From Corynebacterium sp. SCR221107 (GTDB taxonomy: Bacteria > Actinomycetota > Actinomycetes > Mycobacteriales > Mycobacteriaceae), in assembly GCF_027886475.1 (NCBI RefSeq), contig NZ_CP115670.1:2979025-3043024 (forward strand): a DNA stretch of 64,000 bases. The letters are read 5' to 3'. Shown in pieces: positions 15,550-24,695 of this stretch. Under the pieces are notes generated by a model, which saw nothing but the letters and a program-made list of their open reading frames with translations, did no database searches and had not been told where the DNA came from. A program made the position numbers and the translations under genes. Every line of letters begins with the position of its first letter. The stretch's first letter is position 1.

Positions 15550-16902
15550 ATGACCCACCAGCACCCAGTCCTCGGCGAAGTCCGCGACACCCTCATCGAT
15601 GCCTACTTCGGCGAGTTCGGCGGCCAATACGTCCCCGAGGTCATGTACCCGGTGCTCGACGAGCTCGAGAAGGCCTATGTCGATGCGCTTGCCGATCCGG
15701 AATTCGCCAAGGAGCTCGACCGGCTGCAGCGGCACTACCTCGGCCGCCCCACTCCGGTCACCGAGTGTGCCAACCTTCCGCTGGAAGGAAAGGGCCGGGG
15801 CAAGGCCCGCATTTTCTTAAAGCGTGAGGATCTCGTTCACGGCGGCGCACACAAGGGCAACCAGGTGCTCGCGCAGGCGCTGATTGCCAAGCGTTTGGGC
15901 AAGACCCGGCTGATCGCCGAGACGGGTGCGGGCCAGCACGGCACCGCCACCGCCATGGTGGCGGCCCTCATGGGCATGGACTGCACCATCTATATGGGCG
16001 CCAAGGATGTCGCACGCCAGCAGCCGAATGTCTACCGCATGCGGCTTATGGGTGCCGAGGTCGTACCAGTGTCCAACGAGCACGGCGATTCCATGTCCGA
16101 TGCCATCGACACCGCGCTCATGGACTGGGTGGACAACCTCGCAACCACTCACTACCTGATCGGCTCCGCTGTCGGCCCGCACCCGTTCCCAAAGCTGGTC
16201 CACGAGTACCAGGCCGTGATCTCACGCGAGTCTCGCGAACAAATGCTGGAGCTTACCGGGCGTCTGCCCGATGCGGTGGTGGCCGCCGTGGGCGGTGGCT
16301 CCAACGCCATCGGTGCCTTCGCCGATTACCTCACCAATAAGCCTGGCAATGAGAAGGTCCGCATTATCGGCGTGGAGCCTGCAGGTCAAGGTCTTGATTC
16401 CGGCAAGCACGGCGCCCCACTCGAGCGCGGCTCGATCGGCATCCAGCACGGCTTCCGCTCCTTTGTCTTGCTTGACGACGAAGGCAACGTGCTGCCCAGC
16501 TTCTCCGTCTCCGCCGGCCTGGATTACCCAGGGGTGGGCCCAGAGCACGGCTACCTGATGACCACCGGCCGCGCCGACTACTACGGCATCACCGATGCCG
16601 AGGCACTGCAGGCCTTCCGCATGCTGTCTCGCTATGAGGGCATCATCCCAGCACTGGAGTCTTCCCACGCGCTGGCCTACGCGCTCAAGATGGCGGAGAA
16701 TGCCGAGGAGACCGGTGAGGAGATCAACATTCTGGTCAACCTCTCCGGCCGCGGCGACAAGGACGTCGCCTACGTGCGCAACATCTTAGGCGATCTGGCC
16801 ACGCTGGATCCGGCAACCCACCCGGTCACGCACCCGGATGTGGCCAAGGTGCTTGCCGAAATGACCGAAGAGTCCAACCGCCACGAGGGCTTGACCCAGT
16901 AG
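15550..16902 (+). CDS. trpB1: Tryptophan synthase beta chain, extra copy at operon head
   Basis: A 450-residue PLP enzyme aligned without gaps to the second trpB of this operon through the first 110 residues. The PLP lysine is Lys102 in GGAHKGNQ, where canonical TrpB (and the second copy) has [21 protein letters not shown] (catalytic Glu), [11 protein letters not shown] (PLP phosphate loop) and [10 protein letters not shown] are intact. The C-terminus is about 30 residues longer than the other copy. It is the first gene after the trp attenuator and has no trpA next to it. It may use free indole and serine, or support the trpA-trpB2 complex. The Thr-to-Gly change beside the PLP lysine may shift substrate handling. 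Confidence 0.85.
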   Translation: MTHQHPVLGEVRDTLIDAYFGEFGGQYVPEVMYPVLDELEKAYVDALADPEFAKELDRLQRHYLGRPTPVTECANLPLEGKGRGKARIFLKREDLVHGGAHKGNQVLAQALIAKRLGKTRLIAETGAGQHGTATAMVAALMGMDCTIYMGAKDVARQQPNVYRMRLMGAEVVPVSNEHGDSMSDAIDTALMDWVDNLATTHYLIGSAVGPHPFPKLVHEYQAVISRESREQMLELTGRLPDAVVAAVGGGSNAIGAFADYLTNKPGNEKVRIIGVEPAGQGLDSGKHGAPLERGSIGIQHGFRSFVLLDDEGNVLPSFSVSAGLDYPGVGPEHGYLMTTGRADYYGITDAEALQAFRMLSRYEGIIPALESSHALAYALKMAENAEETGEEINILVNLSGRGDKDVAYVRNILGDLATLDPATHPVTHPDVAKVLAEMTEESNRHEGLTQ

Positions 16903-16976
16903 TTTTCTCACCCGGCTTCCACGGCCGATTAACTATTGGTCGTGCTATAGAATAAGCCGGAACGAAAGGGATGTTA

Positions 16977-18524
16977 ATGATCGTCGACAAGCGAGAAGTG
17001 CGCTATCACGAGGATGCCTCGGCATTATTCGCCCACCTAGGCGGCCTCGATGCGCAGGATTCGGTGCTGCTGGAGTCCAGCGACATCGAGTCGAAGAAAA
17101 ACACCATGTGCGTGGCCGTCCTCACCGCCGCCGTCCGCGTGACTTGCACCGGCCAACAGGTGGTCGCTGAGGCGCTCAGCGACACGGGACAGGCGATCGT
17201 CGATAGGTTGCGCGGCCAGCTGCCCGACTACCTCACCCACGATGACGGCTCGACCGTCACCTTCAGCTTCTCGCTGTCTGAGCTTCACGACGAGCGCAAG
17301 CGCCTGCAGGCACCGAGCACCGCCGAGGTCTTGCGCGCGCTCCAACTCGACGCGGGCTACAAGGGGTCCAACCTCCCCTTCCTCGGAGGTGGCTTCGCCT
17401 TCGACTATCTCGAAACCTTTGAGAAGCTGTCCACGGTCCGCGAGGGCCTGAACACCTACCCCGACTTCCAGTTCCTCGTCGCGGAAACCTATCTCCTCAT
17501 CGATCACCTCTCGCGCACCGCCGAGGTGGAGGCCGTAGGCGTCGATGGGCAAGCGCTGACCACACGCCTCGACGATCTCGTGGAGCAGATCGCCGCGGCG
17601 CCGACCACCTATGAGGAGCCCACGCCAACCGCCGACGAGCCGTTACGGGTGCTGGCAACCGTGACCGATGCGGAATTCCGCGACCAGGTCAAAGCACTCA
17701 AGGGCAACATCTACGACGGCGATATCTATCAGGTAGTGCCCGCACGCGCCTTCGAGATGACCTGCGACGATGCCTTTGCTGCTTACCGACGCCTACGGTC
17801 GACCAACCCCAGCCCCTACATGTTCTACGTGCGTGGCCTGGCGGCGGGGAAGACCTACGAGCTCATCGGCGCCTCCCCGGAGTCTAACTTGAAGTTCGAC
17901 GCCGCTACCCGCGAGGTGCAGCTCTATCCGATCGCCGGCACCCGCCCGCGCGGGCTCAACCCGGACGGGAGCATCAACCACGAGCTCGACATCCGCGCCG
18001 AGTTGGATATGCGCACCGACGCCAAGGAGATCGCCGAGCACACGATGCTCGTGGACCTTGCGCGCAATGATTTGGCGCGCGTCGCTGTGCCCGCCACTCG
18101 CCGCGTCGCCGACCTGCTTCAGGTCGATCGCTACTCCCGCGTCATGCACCTGGTCAGCCGAGTGACTGCAACGCTGGATCCAGACTTCGACGCGCTCGAC
18201 GCCTACCGTGCCTGCATGAACATGGGAACACTGACCGGAGCACCTAAATTGCGTGCAATGGAACTACTGCGCGGGGTGGAGCAGACCCGGCGCGGTTCCT
18301 ACGGCGGCGCCGTCGGCTATCTGCGCGGCGATGGTTCGATGGACACCTGCATCGTCATCCGCTCGGCATTCATCCAAGACGGCAAGGCCATCGTCCAAGC
18401 CGGCGCGGGTGTCGTGCGCGACTCCTCTCCACAATCGGAGGCCGACGAGACACTCCACAAAGCCTATGCCGTCATCAACGCCATCGCGCTGGCACAGGGA
18501 ACGACCCCCGAGGTGATCCGCTAA
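16977..18524 (+). CDS. trpE: Anthranilate synthase component I
   Basis: A 515-residue chorismate-using enzyme that makes anthranilate with TrpG. The tryptophan feedback site LLESSDIESK is near residue 34, and the C-terminal catalytic part shows GNIYDGDIYQVV, IAGTRPRG, LVDLARNDL and YGGAVGYL. The second ATG at 16977 is chosen because GAAAGGG lies 6 bp before it, while the ATG at 16971 touches the ribosome site. The stop overlaps the trpG start (TAATG), so the two subunits are translationally coupled. Between trpB1 and trpE a CTATAGAAT segment could be a weak internal promoter. Confidence 0.93.
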   Translation: MIVDKREVRYHEDASALFAHLGGLDAQDSVLLESSDIESKKNTMCVAVLTAAVRVTCTGQQVVAEALSDTGQAIVDRLRGQLPDYLTHDDGSTVTFSFSLSELHDERKRLQAPSTAEVLRALQLDAGYKGSNLPFLGGGFAFDYLETFEKLSTVREGLNTYPDFQFLVAETYLLIDHLSRTAEVEAVGVDGQALTTRLDDLVEQIAAAPTTYEEPTPTADEPLRVLATVTDAEFRDQVKALKGNIYDGDIYQVVPARAFEMTCDDAFAAYRRLRSTNPSPYMFYVRGLAAGKTYELIGASPESNLKFDAATREVQLYPIAGTRPRGLNPDGSINHELDIRAELDMRTDAKEIAEHTMLVDLARNDLARVAVPATRRVADLLQVDRYSRVMHLVSRVTATLDPDFDALDAYRACMNMGTLTGAPKLRAMELLRGVEQTRRGSYGGAVGYLRGDGSMDTCIVIRSAFIQDGKAIVQAGAGVVRDSSPQSEADETLHKAYAVINAIALAQGTTPEVIR

Positions 18525-19153
18525 TGAACAAAGACATCCACGTCGTGCTGGTCGATAACCACGACTCCTTCGTCTATAACCTAGTCGACGCGCTCGCCGT
18601 TGGCGGCTATAAGACCACGGTGTTCCGCAATACCGTGGCGGTGGAGGAGATGCTCGCCGCCAAGCCCGACCTCATCGTGCTCTCGCCGGGTCCGGGCCAC
18701 CCGCTCGAGGCGGGCAACATGATGACGCTCATCGACACCGTCATCGGGGAGGTACCGATACTTGGCATCTGCCTGGGATTCCAGGCACTTCTCGAGCACT
18801 TCGGCGGCAAGGTGGGTCCGTGCGGCCCGGTCCACGGCACCACCGATCGCATGACCCTGAGCGAAGCCGGCCTTGCCAGCCCCATCTTCGCCGACCTCAC
18901 CGTCGACGCCGGTCCGGAAAACGGCTTCCACGGCACCCAGGTTCCCATTGCGCGCTACCATTCCTTAGGTTGCACACAAGCAGACACCCTTATCTCCCTG
19001 GGAACCTGCGATTCGGAGATCGGCAAGGTGATCATGGCCGCGCAGTCCCCGGACGGCAAGGCCATCGGCCTCCAGTTCCACCCGGAGTCGGTGCTCTCCC
19101 CGAAGGGCCCCATCATTCTCGATCGCTGTATCGCGGCTCTGTTGGAGACCTAA
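18524..19153 (+). CDS. trpG: Anthranilate synthase component II (glutamine amidotransferase)
   Basis: A 209-residue class I amidotransferase that supplies ammonia to TrpE. Catalytic Cys83 in LGICLGFQALLEHFGG and the His-Glu pair in LQFHPESVLSP complete the triad; LSPGPGHP is the oxyanion loop. The ATG overlaps the trpE stop. An 87-bp gap with an AT-rich stretch follows before trpD. TrpG in many bacteria also serves folate synthesis (PabA role), which cannot be judged here. Confidence 0.92.
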   Translation: MNKDIHVVLVDNHDSFVYNLVDALAVGGYKTTVFRNTVAVEEMLAAKPDLIVLSPGPGHPLEAGNMMTLIDTVIGEVPILGICLGFQALLEHFGGKVGPCGPVHGTTDRMTLSEAGLASPIFADLTVDAGPENGFHGTQVPIARYHSLGCTQADTLISLGTCDSEIGKVIMAAQSPDGKAIGLQFHPESVLSPKGPIILDRCIAALLET

Positions 19154-19240
19154 CCAAGCCCCATTGCAATGTGATTAAATTGCATTCAATTTACATGAAC
19201 TTTCCCCGTTAACCCCGATATCTCACAAGAGGCAAGAATT

Positions 19241-20266
19241 ATGTCAACTGAAGACAACGTTGGACTGCTCCTGAAGTACCTCGACAACTTCCATCCCACC
19301 ATCGAAGAGGCCGAGGCAGTGTTTCGCCCGCTGACTTTCGGCGAGTACGAAGACATCCACATCGCCGCGCTGCTGGCGACCCTGCGCACCCGCGGCGAGA
19401 CCTTCGCCGACATCGCGGGTGCCGCCCGCGCCTTCCTCGACGCCGCGCGCCCCTTCCCGATTAGCGGCAAGGGCCTGCTCGATACCGCCGGCACCGGCGG
19501 CGACGGCGCCAACACCATCAACATCACCACCGGCGCCTCGCTCATCGCCGCCGTCGGTGGCGCCAAGGTGGTCAAGTGCGGCAACCGCTCGGTCAGCTCC
19601 AAGTCCGGCTCGGCCGACGTGCTTGAGGCTTTGAATATCCCGCTCGACCTCGATCCGGAGCGAGCCTTGCGCCAGTTCGAGGCCTCCAACTTCACCTTCT
19701 TGTTTGCGCCTGCCTACCATCCGGCCGTCGCTCACGTCATGCCGGTGCGCCGCGCTTTGAAGGTGCCCACCATCTTCAACACCCTGGGCCCCATCATCGC
19801 GCCGGCGAAGCCAGAGTTCCAGGTCATGGGCGTTGCCAAGCCGCAAATCGGTGAGATGGTCGCCGAGACCTTCCGCGTCCTCGGTCGCGGCCATGCCATC
19901 GTCGTCCACGGCTCGGGTACCGACGAGATCGCCGTTCACGGCCCCACCAAGATCTGGGAGGTTCGCGGTGAAGAAATCACGCACTACGAGATCACCCCTG
20001 ATGATCTTGGTCTTGGCACCTACGCACTCTCCGAGCTCGCCGGCGGCGACGGCGCCGAGAACGCCCGCCTCATGCGCCAGAGTTTCGCTGGCAAGGGCCC
20101 GCGGGCGCACCGCGACGCCCTGGCCGCCAACGCTGGTGGCATGTTCTACGTCACCGGTATCACCGATTCCATCAAGGAGGGTGCGGAGCTGGCTATTGAT
20201 CTGCTGGAGTCCGGCCAGGTCAACCAGTGGCTGAAGTTTCACGAGGAGGCAAACTATGGGAAGTAA
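19241..20266 (+). CDS. trpD: Anthranilate phosphoribosyltransferase
   Basis: A 341-residue enzyme that joins anthranilate and PRPP. The PRPP-binding loop GTGGDGANTINITTGAS and the KCGNRSVSSKSGSADVLEAL stretch are intact, as is the anthranilate region near HPAVAHVMPVRRAL. It starts with an ATG 10 bp after CAAGAGGCAAG and overlaps the trpC-trpF gene by 11 bp, showing coupled translation. Confidence 0.93.
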   Translation: MSTEDNVGLLLKYLDNFHPTIEEAEAVFRPLTFGEYEDIHIAALLATLRTRGETFADIAGAARAFLDAARPFPISGKGLLDTAGTGGDGANTINITTGASLIAAVGGAKVVKCGNRSVSSKSGSADVLEALNIPLDLDPERALRQFEASNFTFLFAPAYHPAVAHVMPVRRALKVPTIFNTLGPIIAPAKPEFQVMGVAKPQIGEMVAETFRVLGRGHAIVVHGSGTDEIAVHGPTKIWEVRGEEITHYEITPDDLGLGTYALSELAGGDGAENARLMRQSFAGKGPRAHRDALAANAGGMFYVTGITDSIKEGAELAIDLLESGQVNQWLKFHEEANYGK

Positions 20267-21677
20267 TCTTCCCACCGTGCTCGAGGGCATCGTTTCTGCC
20301 CGCCGCGGCCACCTGCAAGAGATCCGGGAGCGGATCGCGCACGTGGACGTCGACAAGCTGGAAAAGTCCGACCGCAGCCTCTTCGAAAACCTCTACGGGC
20401 ACAGCAATGCCTTCATCATGGAGTGTAAATCCGCCTCACCTTCGCTGGGACTTATCCGCGGCGATTATCATCCCGGCGACATCGCGCGGGTGTACTCGCG
20501 CTACGCGGCAGGCATTTCGGTGCTGTGCGAGCCGGAGCGCTTCCACGGCGATTACAATCATCTGGCCACCGTGCGCGCCTCCACGCACCTGCCGGTGCTG
20601 TGCAAGGACTTCATCATCGATAAGGTGCAGATCCACGCCGCGCGCTACTTCGGCGCCGACGCCGTCTTGCTCATGCTTTCCGTGCTTTCCGACGAAGAGT
20701 ATGCCGAACTTGCCGCCGAGGCCGAGCGCTTCGGGCTCGACGTCCTGACTGAGATCATCGACGAGGAAGAGCTCGCGCGCGCCACCCGCCTGGGTGCGAA
20801 GATCTTTGGCATCAATCACCGCAATCTTCACGACCTTTCCATCGACCTCACCCGCTCCGGCAGGCTAGCGGCACTCGCCCCAAAGGGCGTGGCGATCGTG
20901 TCCGAATCGGGCATCCGGGATAACGCGACGGTGCGCGCGCTCGGCGGGCATTCCAACGCCTTCCTCGTCGGCTCGCAGCTGACCGGACAGCCAGATATCG
21001 ACCGTGCTGCCCGTGAGCTCGTCTACGGCCCCAACAAGGTCTGCGGGCTGCGCAGCGGGAGCGCGGCTCAAGCCGCTCGCGCCGCGGGTGCGGTCTATGG
21101 CGGCCTCGTGTTCGAGGAGGTGTCGCCGCGCAATGTTTCACGTGAAACAGCGCAGGAAATCATCGCCGCCGAGCCCGGACTGAAGTTCGTGGCCGTGTCC
21201 CGCCGCACCGCCGGTTGGGAGGAGCTTGCGTTCGACGGCATCTCCGTCCTCCAGATCCACGCACCTTACCAGGGCAGCCTGGAGGCCGAGCGGGCACTCA
21301 TCGCCAGCGTCCGCGCGGTCGCGGGGGAGCGGGAGGTCTGGCGCGCGGTATCGATGAGCACCACAGAGGACGCCGCACTGGCAACGGCGCTGGCGGAAGA
21401 CGTCGACAAGCTCATTCTCGACGCCGGCAACGGCGGCACGGGTGCAAGCTTTGATTGGACGCTGGTTCCCCAGGAGGTCAAGCACAAGGCCCTGCTGGCC
21501 GGCGGACTGCGCGCGGACACGGTCACCGATGCCCTCGGCGTCGGATGCGTCGGCCTCGACCTTAATTCCGGGCTCGAATATCCCGCCGACGCCGGCGTGT
21601 CGGCCGGGCACAAGGACGCCGCCCAGATTCAAGCAGCATTTAACGCGATCCGCACATACGTGAAAAACGAAAAGTAG
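20256..21677 (+). CDS. trpCF: Bifunctional indole-3-glycerol phosphate synthase / phosphoribosylanthranilate isomerase
   Basis: A 473-residue fusion. Residues 1 to about 255 are the TrpC barrel ([14 protein letters not shown] with the catalytic Lys, [24 protein letters not shown]). Residues from about 262 are the TrpF barrel, starting KVCGLRS (catalytic Cys) and holding [14 protein letters not shown] and LAGGL. The fusion catalyses steps 3 and 4 of tryptophan synthesis, as in C. glutamicum and enterics. A perfect parS site (21134-21149) is built into the start of the TrpF half and encodes NVSRETAQ, so the coding sequence carries a segregation signal. Confidence 0.92.
   Translation: MGSNLPTVLEGIVSARRGHLQEIRERIAHVDVDKLEKSDRSLFENLYGHSNAFIMECKSASPSLGLIRGDYHPGDIARVYSRYAAGISVLCEPERFHGDYNHLATVRASTHLPVLCKDFIIDKVQIHAARYFGADAVLLMLSVLSDEEYAELAAEAERFGLDVLTEIIDEEELARATRLGAKIFGINHRNLHDLSIDLTRSGRLAALAPKGVAIVSESGIRDNATVRALGGHSNAFLVGSQLTGQPDIDRAARELVYGPNKVCGLRSGSAAQAARAAGAVYGGLVFEEVSPRNVSRETAQEIIAAEPGLKFVAVSRRTAGWEELAFDGISVLQIHAPYQGSLEAERALIASVRAVAGEREVWRAVSMSTTEDAALATALAEDVDKLILDAGNGGTGASFDWTLVPQEVKHKALLAGGLRADTVTDALGVGCVGLDLNSGLEYPADAGVSAGHKDAAQIQAAFNAIRTYVKNEK
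21134..21149. promoter_or_regulatory. parS: parS site inside trpCF
   Basis: TGTTTCACGTGAAACA, an exact palindromic ParB site within the coding sequence of trpCF. Confidence 0.93.
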
Positions 21678-21685
21678 GAACCACC

Positions 21686-22945
21686 ATGACTGATAATTAC
21701 TCCGCGCTGCGCGACGGCGGGGCGACCCTGCTGCCCGCTTACTTCGGCGAATTCGGTGGCCAGTTCGTCCCCGAATCCCTCATCCCGGCCCTCGACCAGC
21801 TCGAGAAGGCCTTTGTGGATGCGCAAAATGACCCAGAGTTCCGCAAGGAACTCGCTGGCTATCTCAAGGACTACCTGGGCCGCCCGACCCCGCTGACGGA
21901 ATGCTCCAACCTCCCCTTGGCCGGCAAGGGCAAGGGTCACGCCCGCATCTTCCTCAAGCGCGAGGACCTGGTCCACGGTGGCGCCCACAAGACCAACCAG
22001 GTCATCGGCCAGGCACTTCTGGCCAAGCGCATGGGCAAGACCCGCATCATCGCCGAGACCGGTGCGGGCCAGCACGGCACCGCCACCGCGCTTGCCTGCG
22101 CGCTGCTCGGCCTCGACTGCGTTATCTACATGGGCGCAAAAGACGTCGAACGCCAGCAGCCGAACGTCTACCGCATGCAACTCATGGGCGCGAAGGTCGT
22201 TCCCGTCGACTCCGGCTCCGGCACACTTAAGGACGCGGTCAACGAAGCACTGCGCGACTGGACGGCCACCTTCCACGAGTCTCACTACCTGCTCGGCACC
22301 GCCGCAGGCCCGCACCCTTTCCCCACGATCGTGCGTGAGTTCCATCGCGTCATCTCCGAGGAGGCCAAACAGCAGATGCTTGAGCGCACCGGTGGCCTGC
22401 CGGATGTCGTCGTTGCCTGCGTCGGCGGCGGTTCCAACGCGATCGGCATGTTCGCCGACTTCATCGACGAGCCGAGCGTGGAACTTGTCGGCGCCGAGCC
22501 CGGCGGCGAGGGCCTAAGCTCCGGCAAACACGGCGCAACCATCTCCAACGGCCAGATCGGCATCCTCCACGGCGCCAAGAGCTACCTGATGCGCAACTCC
22601 GACGGCCAGGTAGAGGAGTCCTATTCGATCTCGGCAGGCCTCGACTACCCGGGCGTTGGACCGCAGCACGCCTACTTGTCCGCGTCCGGCCGCGCGACTT
22701 ACGTGGCCATCACCGACGCCGAGGCACTCGAAGCCTTCCAGCTTCTCAGCCTCAAGGAGGGCATCATCCCCGCCCTCGAGTCCTCCCACGCAATGGCCTA
22801 TGCCCTCAAGCGCGCGGCACTTGCCGAAGAAGAAGGAAAGGACATCACCATCCTGGTGTCCCTGTCCGGCCGTGGCGATAAGGACGTCGACCACGTCCGT
22901 CGCACCCTCGAAGCCAACCCCGAGCTCAAGCTGAAGGAGCAGTAA
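21686..22945 (+). CDS. trpB: Tryptophan synthase beta chain
   Basis: A 419-residue canonical TrpB. PLP lysine Lys102 in [12 protein letters not shown], catalytic Glu in [13 protein letters not shown], phosphate loop VGGGSNAIG, and C-terminal [11 protein letters not shown]. It directly follows trpCF (8 bp) and precedes trpA by 2 bp, so this copy is the partner of TrpA that channels indole from the alpha subunit. It differs from the first copy mainly at HKTN versus HKGN and in the shorter C-terminus. Confidence 0.94.
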   Translation: MTDNYSALRDGGATLLPAYFGEFGGQFVPESLIPALDQLEKAFVDAQNDPEFRKELAGYLKDYLGRPTPLTECSNLPLAGKGKGHARIFLKREDLVHGGAHKTNQVIGQALLAKRMGKTRIIAETGAGQHGTATALACALLGLDCVIYMGAKDVERQQPNVYRMQLMGAKVVPVDSGSGTLKDAVNEALRDWTATFHESHYLLGTAAGPHPFPTIVREFHRVISEEAKQQMLERTGGLPDVVVACVGGGSNAIGMFADFIDEPSVELVGAEPGGEGLSSGKHGATISNGQIGILHGAKSYLMRNSDGQVEESYSISAGLDYPGVGPQHAYLSASGRATYVAITDAEALEAFQLLSLKEGIIPALESSHAMAYALKRAALAEEEGKDITILVSLSGRGDKDVDHVRRTLEANPELKLKEQ

Positions 22946-22947
22946 AC

Positions 22948-23784
22948 ATGAGCCGCTACGACAAGCTTTTCGCCGACCTCACCGCCCGCGGGGAAGGTGC
23001 GTTCGTGCCCTTCATCATGCTCGGCGACCCCAGCCCGGAAGACTCACTGGAGATCATTCGCACCGTCGTCAACGCGGGTGCCGACGCCCTCGAGCTCGGC
23101 GTACCCTTCTCCGATCCTGTCGCCGACGGTCCCACCATCCAGAAGTCCCACCTGCGCGCCCTCGACAATGGGGCCACCGTCGAAGGCTCCCTGGCGCTCA
23201 TCCGCCAGATACGCGCCGAGTTCCCGGACTTGCCGATCGGCATGCTCATCTACGGCAATGTCCCCTTTACCCGTGGCCTCGAACCCTTCTACCAGGAATT
23301 CAAGGACGCTGGCGCGGACTCCATCCTCCTGCCGGATGTTCCCGTGCGCGAGGGTAAGCCCTTCATCGCCGCGGCGAAGAAGGCGGACATCGCCCCGATC
23401 TTCATCGCACCCGCGCAATCCCGTGAGGACACCCTGCAGGGCGTGGCAGCCCACTCCGAGGGCTACATCTATGCGATTTCCCGCGATGGCGTGACCGGCA
23501 CCGAGCGCGAGTCTCAAACAACGGGTCTCAAGGATGTCGTCGCCAACGTCACCCGCTTCGGTGGCGCCCCCGTGCTCCTTGGTTTTGGTATCTCCACGCC
23601 AAAGCATGTGGCTGATGCCATCGCGGCCGGTGCGGCCGGCGCCATTACGGGTTCGGCGATCACATCGATCATCGAGTCCCACTGCGAAGGCGCACACCCG
23701 AACCCAGCACACATCACGGACCTGCCAGGACTGAAGGCAGAACTCACCGAGTTCGTCTCCGCCATGAAACAGGCAACGAAGTAG
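22948..23784 (+). CDS. trpA: Tryptophan synthase alpha chain
   Basis: A 278-residue TIM-barrel enzyme that cleaves indole-3-glycerol phosphate. Catalytic Glu49 (LELGVPFSDP) and Asp60 (VADGPTIQ) sit at the same numbers as in the enteric enzyme. Loop 6 is represented by the ISRDGVTGTE segment and the phosphate site by LGFGIST and GAITGSAI. Last gene of the trp operon; a strong terminator follows. Confidence 0.94.
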   Translation: MSRYDKLFADLTARGEGAFVPFIMLGDPSPEDSLEIIRTVVNAGADALELGVPFSDPVADGPTIQKSHLRALDNGATVEGSLALIRQIRAEFPDLPIGMLIYGNVPFTRGLEPFYQEFKDAGADSILLPDVPVREGKPFIAAAKKADIAPIFIAPAQSREDTLQGVAAHSEGYIYAISRDGVTGTERESQTTGLKDVVANVTRFGGAPVLLGFGISTPKHVADAIAAGAAGAITGSAITSIIESHCEGAHPNPAHITDLPGLKAELTEFVSAMKQATK

Positions 23785-23830
23785 TACCACGCGGGCCACG
23801 ACCTACCGCCGCTTTTCAGCAATCACACCT

Positions 23831-23871
23831 AAGCCTAGGCATGCAGCAACGGTTGCATGCATAGGCTTTTG
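23831..23871 (+). terminator. trp operon terminator
   Basis: Imperfect 15-bp stem (AAGCCTAGGCATGCA and its partner ending ATAGGCTT) followed by TTTT. The TTTT tail runs directly into a copy of the repeated 12-mer at 23870-23881. Confidence 0.75.
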
Positions 23872-24695
23872 CTTTCCGACGTACACGTGCAATCAAAATC
23901 CAAAGCAATCCGGCACATCAATTGACCACCAAAGATTAAACAAGCCCCATTTTGCTTGGGCTCAATATTGTTGAGATTGTGTACCCCAGCGCAGCAGGGA
24001 AGTGGGTTGGCGATGCTTCCAGCCAACAGGCCCAAGTATTACCCCACAGGTTCGAGACAGACTAATTCCTTTGCATTGTGTGCAATTGTTGTATTAGCTG
24101 GATATTCATTCAACTTATAGACGAGTTAAGGAGTTGGTTCTCACCATCTTTAACATTCACCCATGCAGTCCGATTGTATGCAATATGATCATCTGCTTTA
24201 GGGGAGGGTGGTGGGCAATTCTGCCACCACCCATCATTCAGAAACATTTTTCCAGTGCCGCCGAGTATCGATAGCTAAGGTTTGACAAGCCATCACGGAT
24301 TCTCAGATGACAAAACGCCCATCTCACTCACACCGTCACTAACTGCTCGCCCGTGGGCAACGACCGCCAACAACCTTGGATTTGTGCCGAGTTGATCCAA
24401 TCGTCAATGTGACAAAACGGAGGTGGGAAGGAAGGTTGCACGCGATACGCCAATAACTTCGCCGCGAACCTCCCTTGAGGGCATTTGGTTAGCTGACCTT
24501 TTGAATTCGATAGATAATACATGTCATTTTGCTGTGGGATGCCCCCATAGACTGACACGACCTTCAGTTCTTATGCATCGTGGGGAAAAGTATTACCCCG
24601 TTAGGTTAGACCTCAAAGGAGTCAATCGGAACTAATTCCACACGGTGTCCGACTAATTAGATACCCCCTACCGTATATCGAAGGTTTGTTGCTTC
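23872..24695. other. Long intergenic region before cydA
   Basis: More than 800 bp with no convincing gene: the short open frames at 24328-24558 (minus) and 24423-24635 (plus) lack ribosome sites and family likeness. It contains a 12-bp direct repeat AAGTATTACCCC at 24034-24045 and 24588-24599, each followed downstream by ACTAATTCC (24061 and 24631). The cyd promoter is expected in the last 100 bp. An oxygen- or haem-responsive control region is plausible, since cyd genes are usually tightly regulated. Confidence 0.4.

Noticed and set aside
24328..24558. Minus-strand 76-codon frame before cydA
   Set aside because: No ribosome site, no family likeness, atypical composition.
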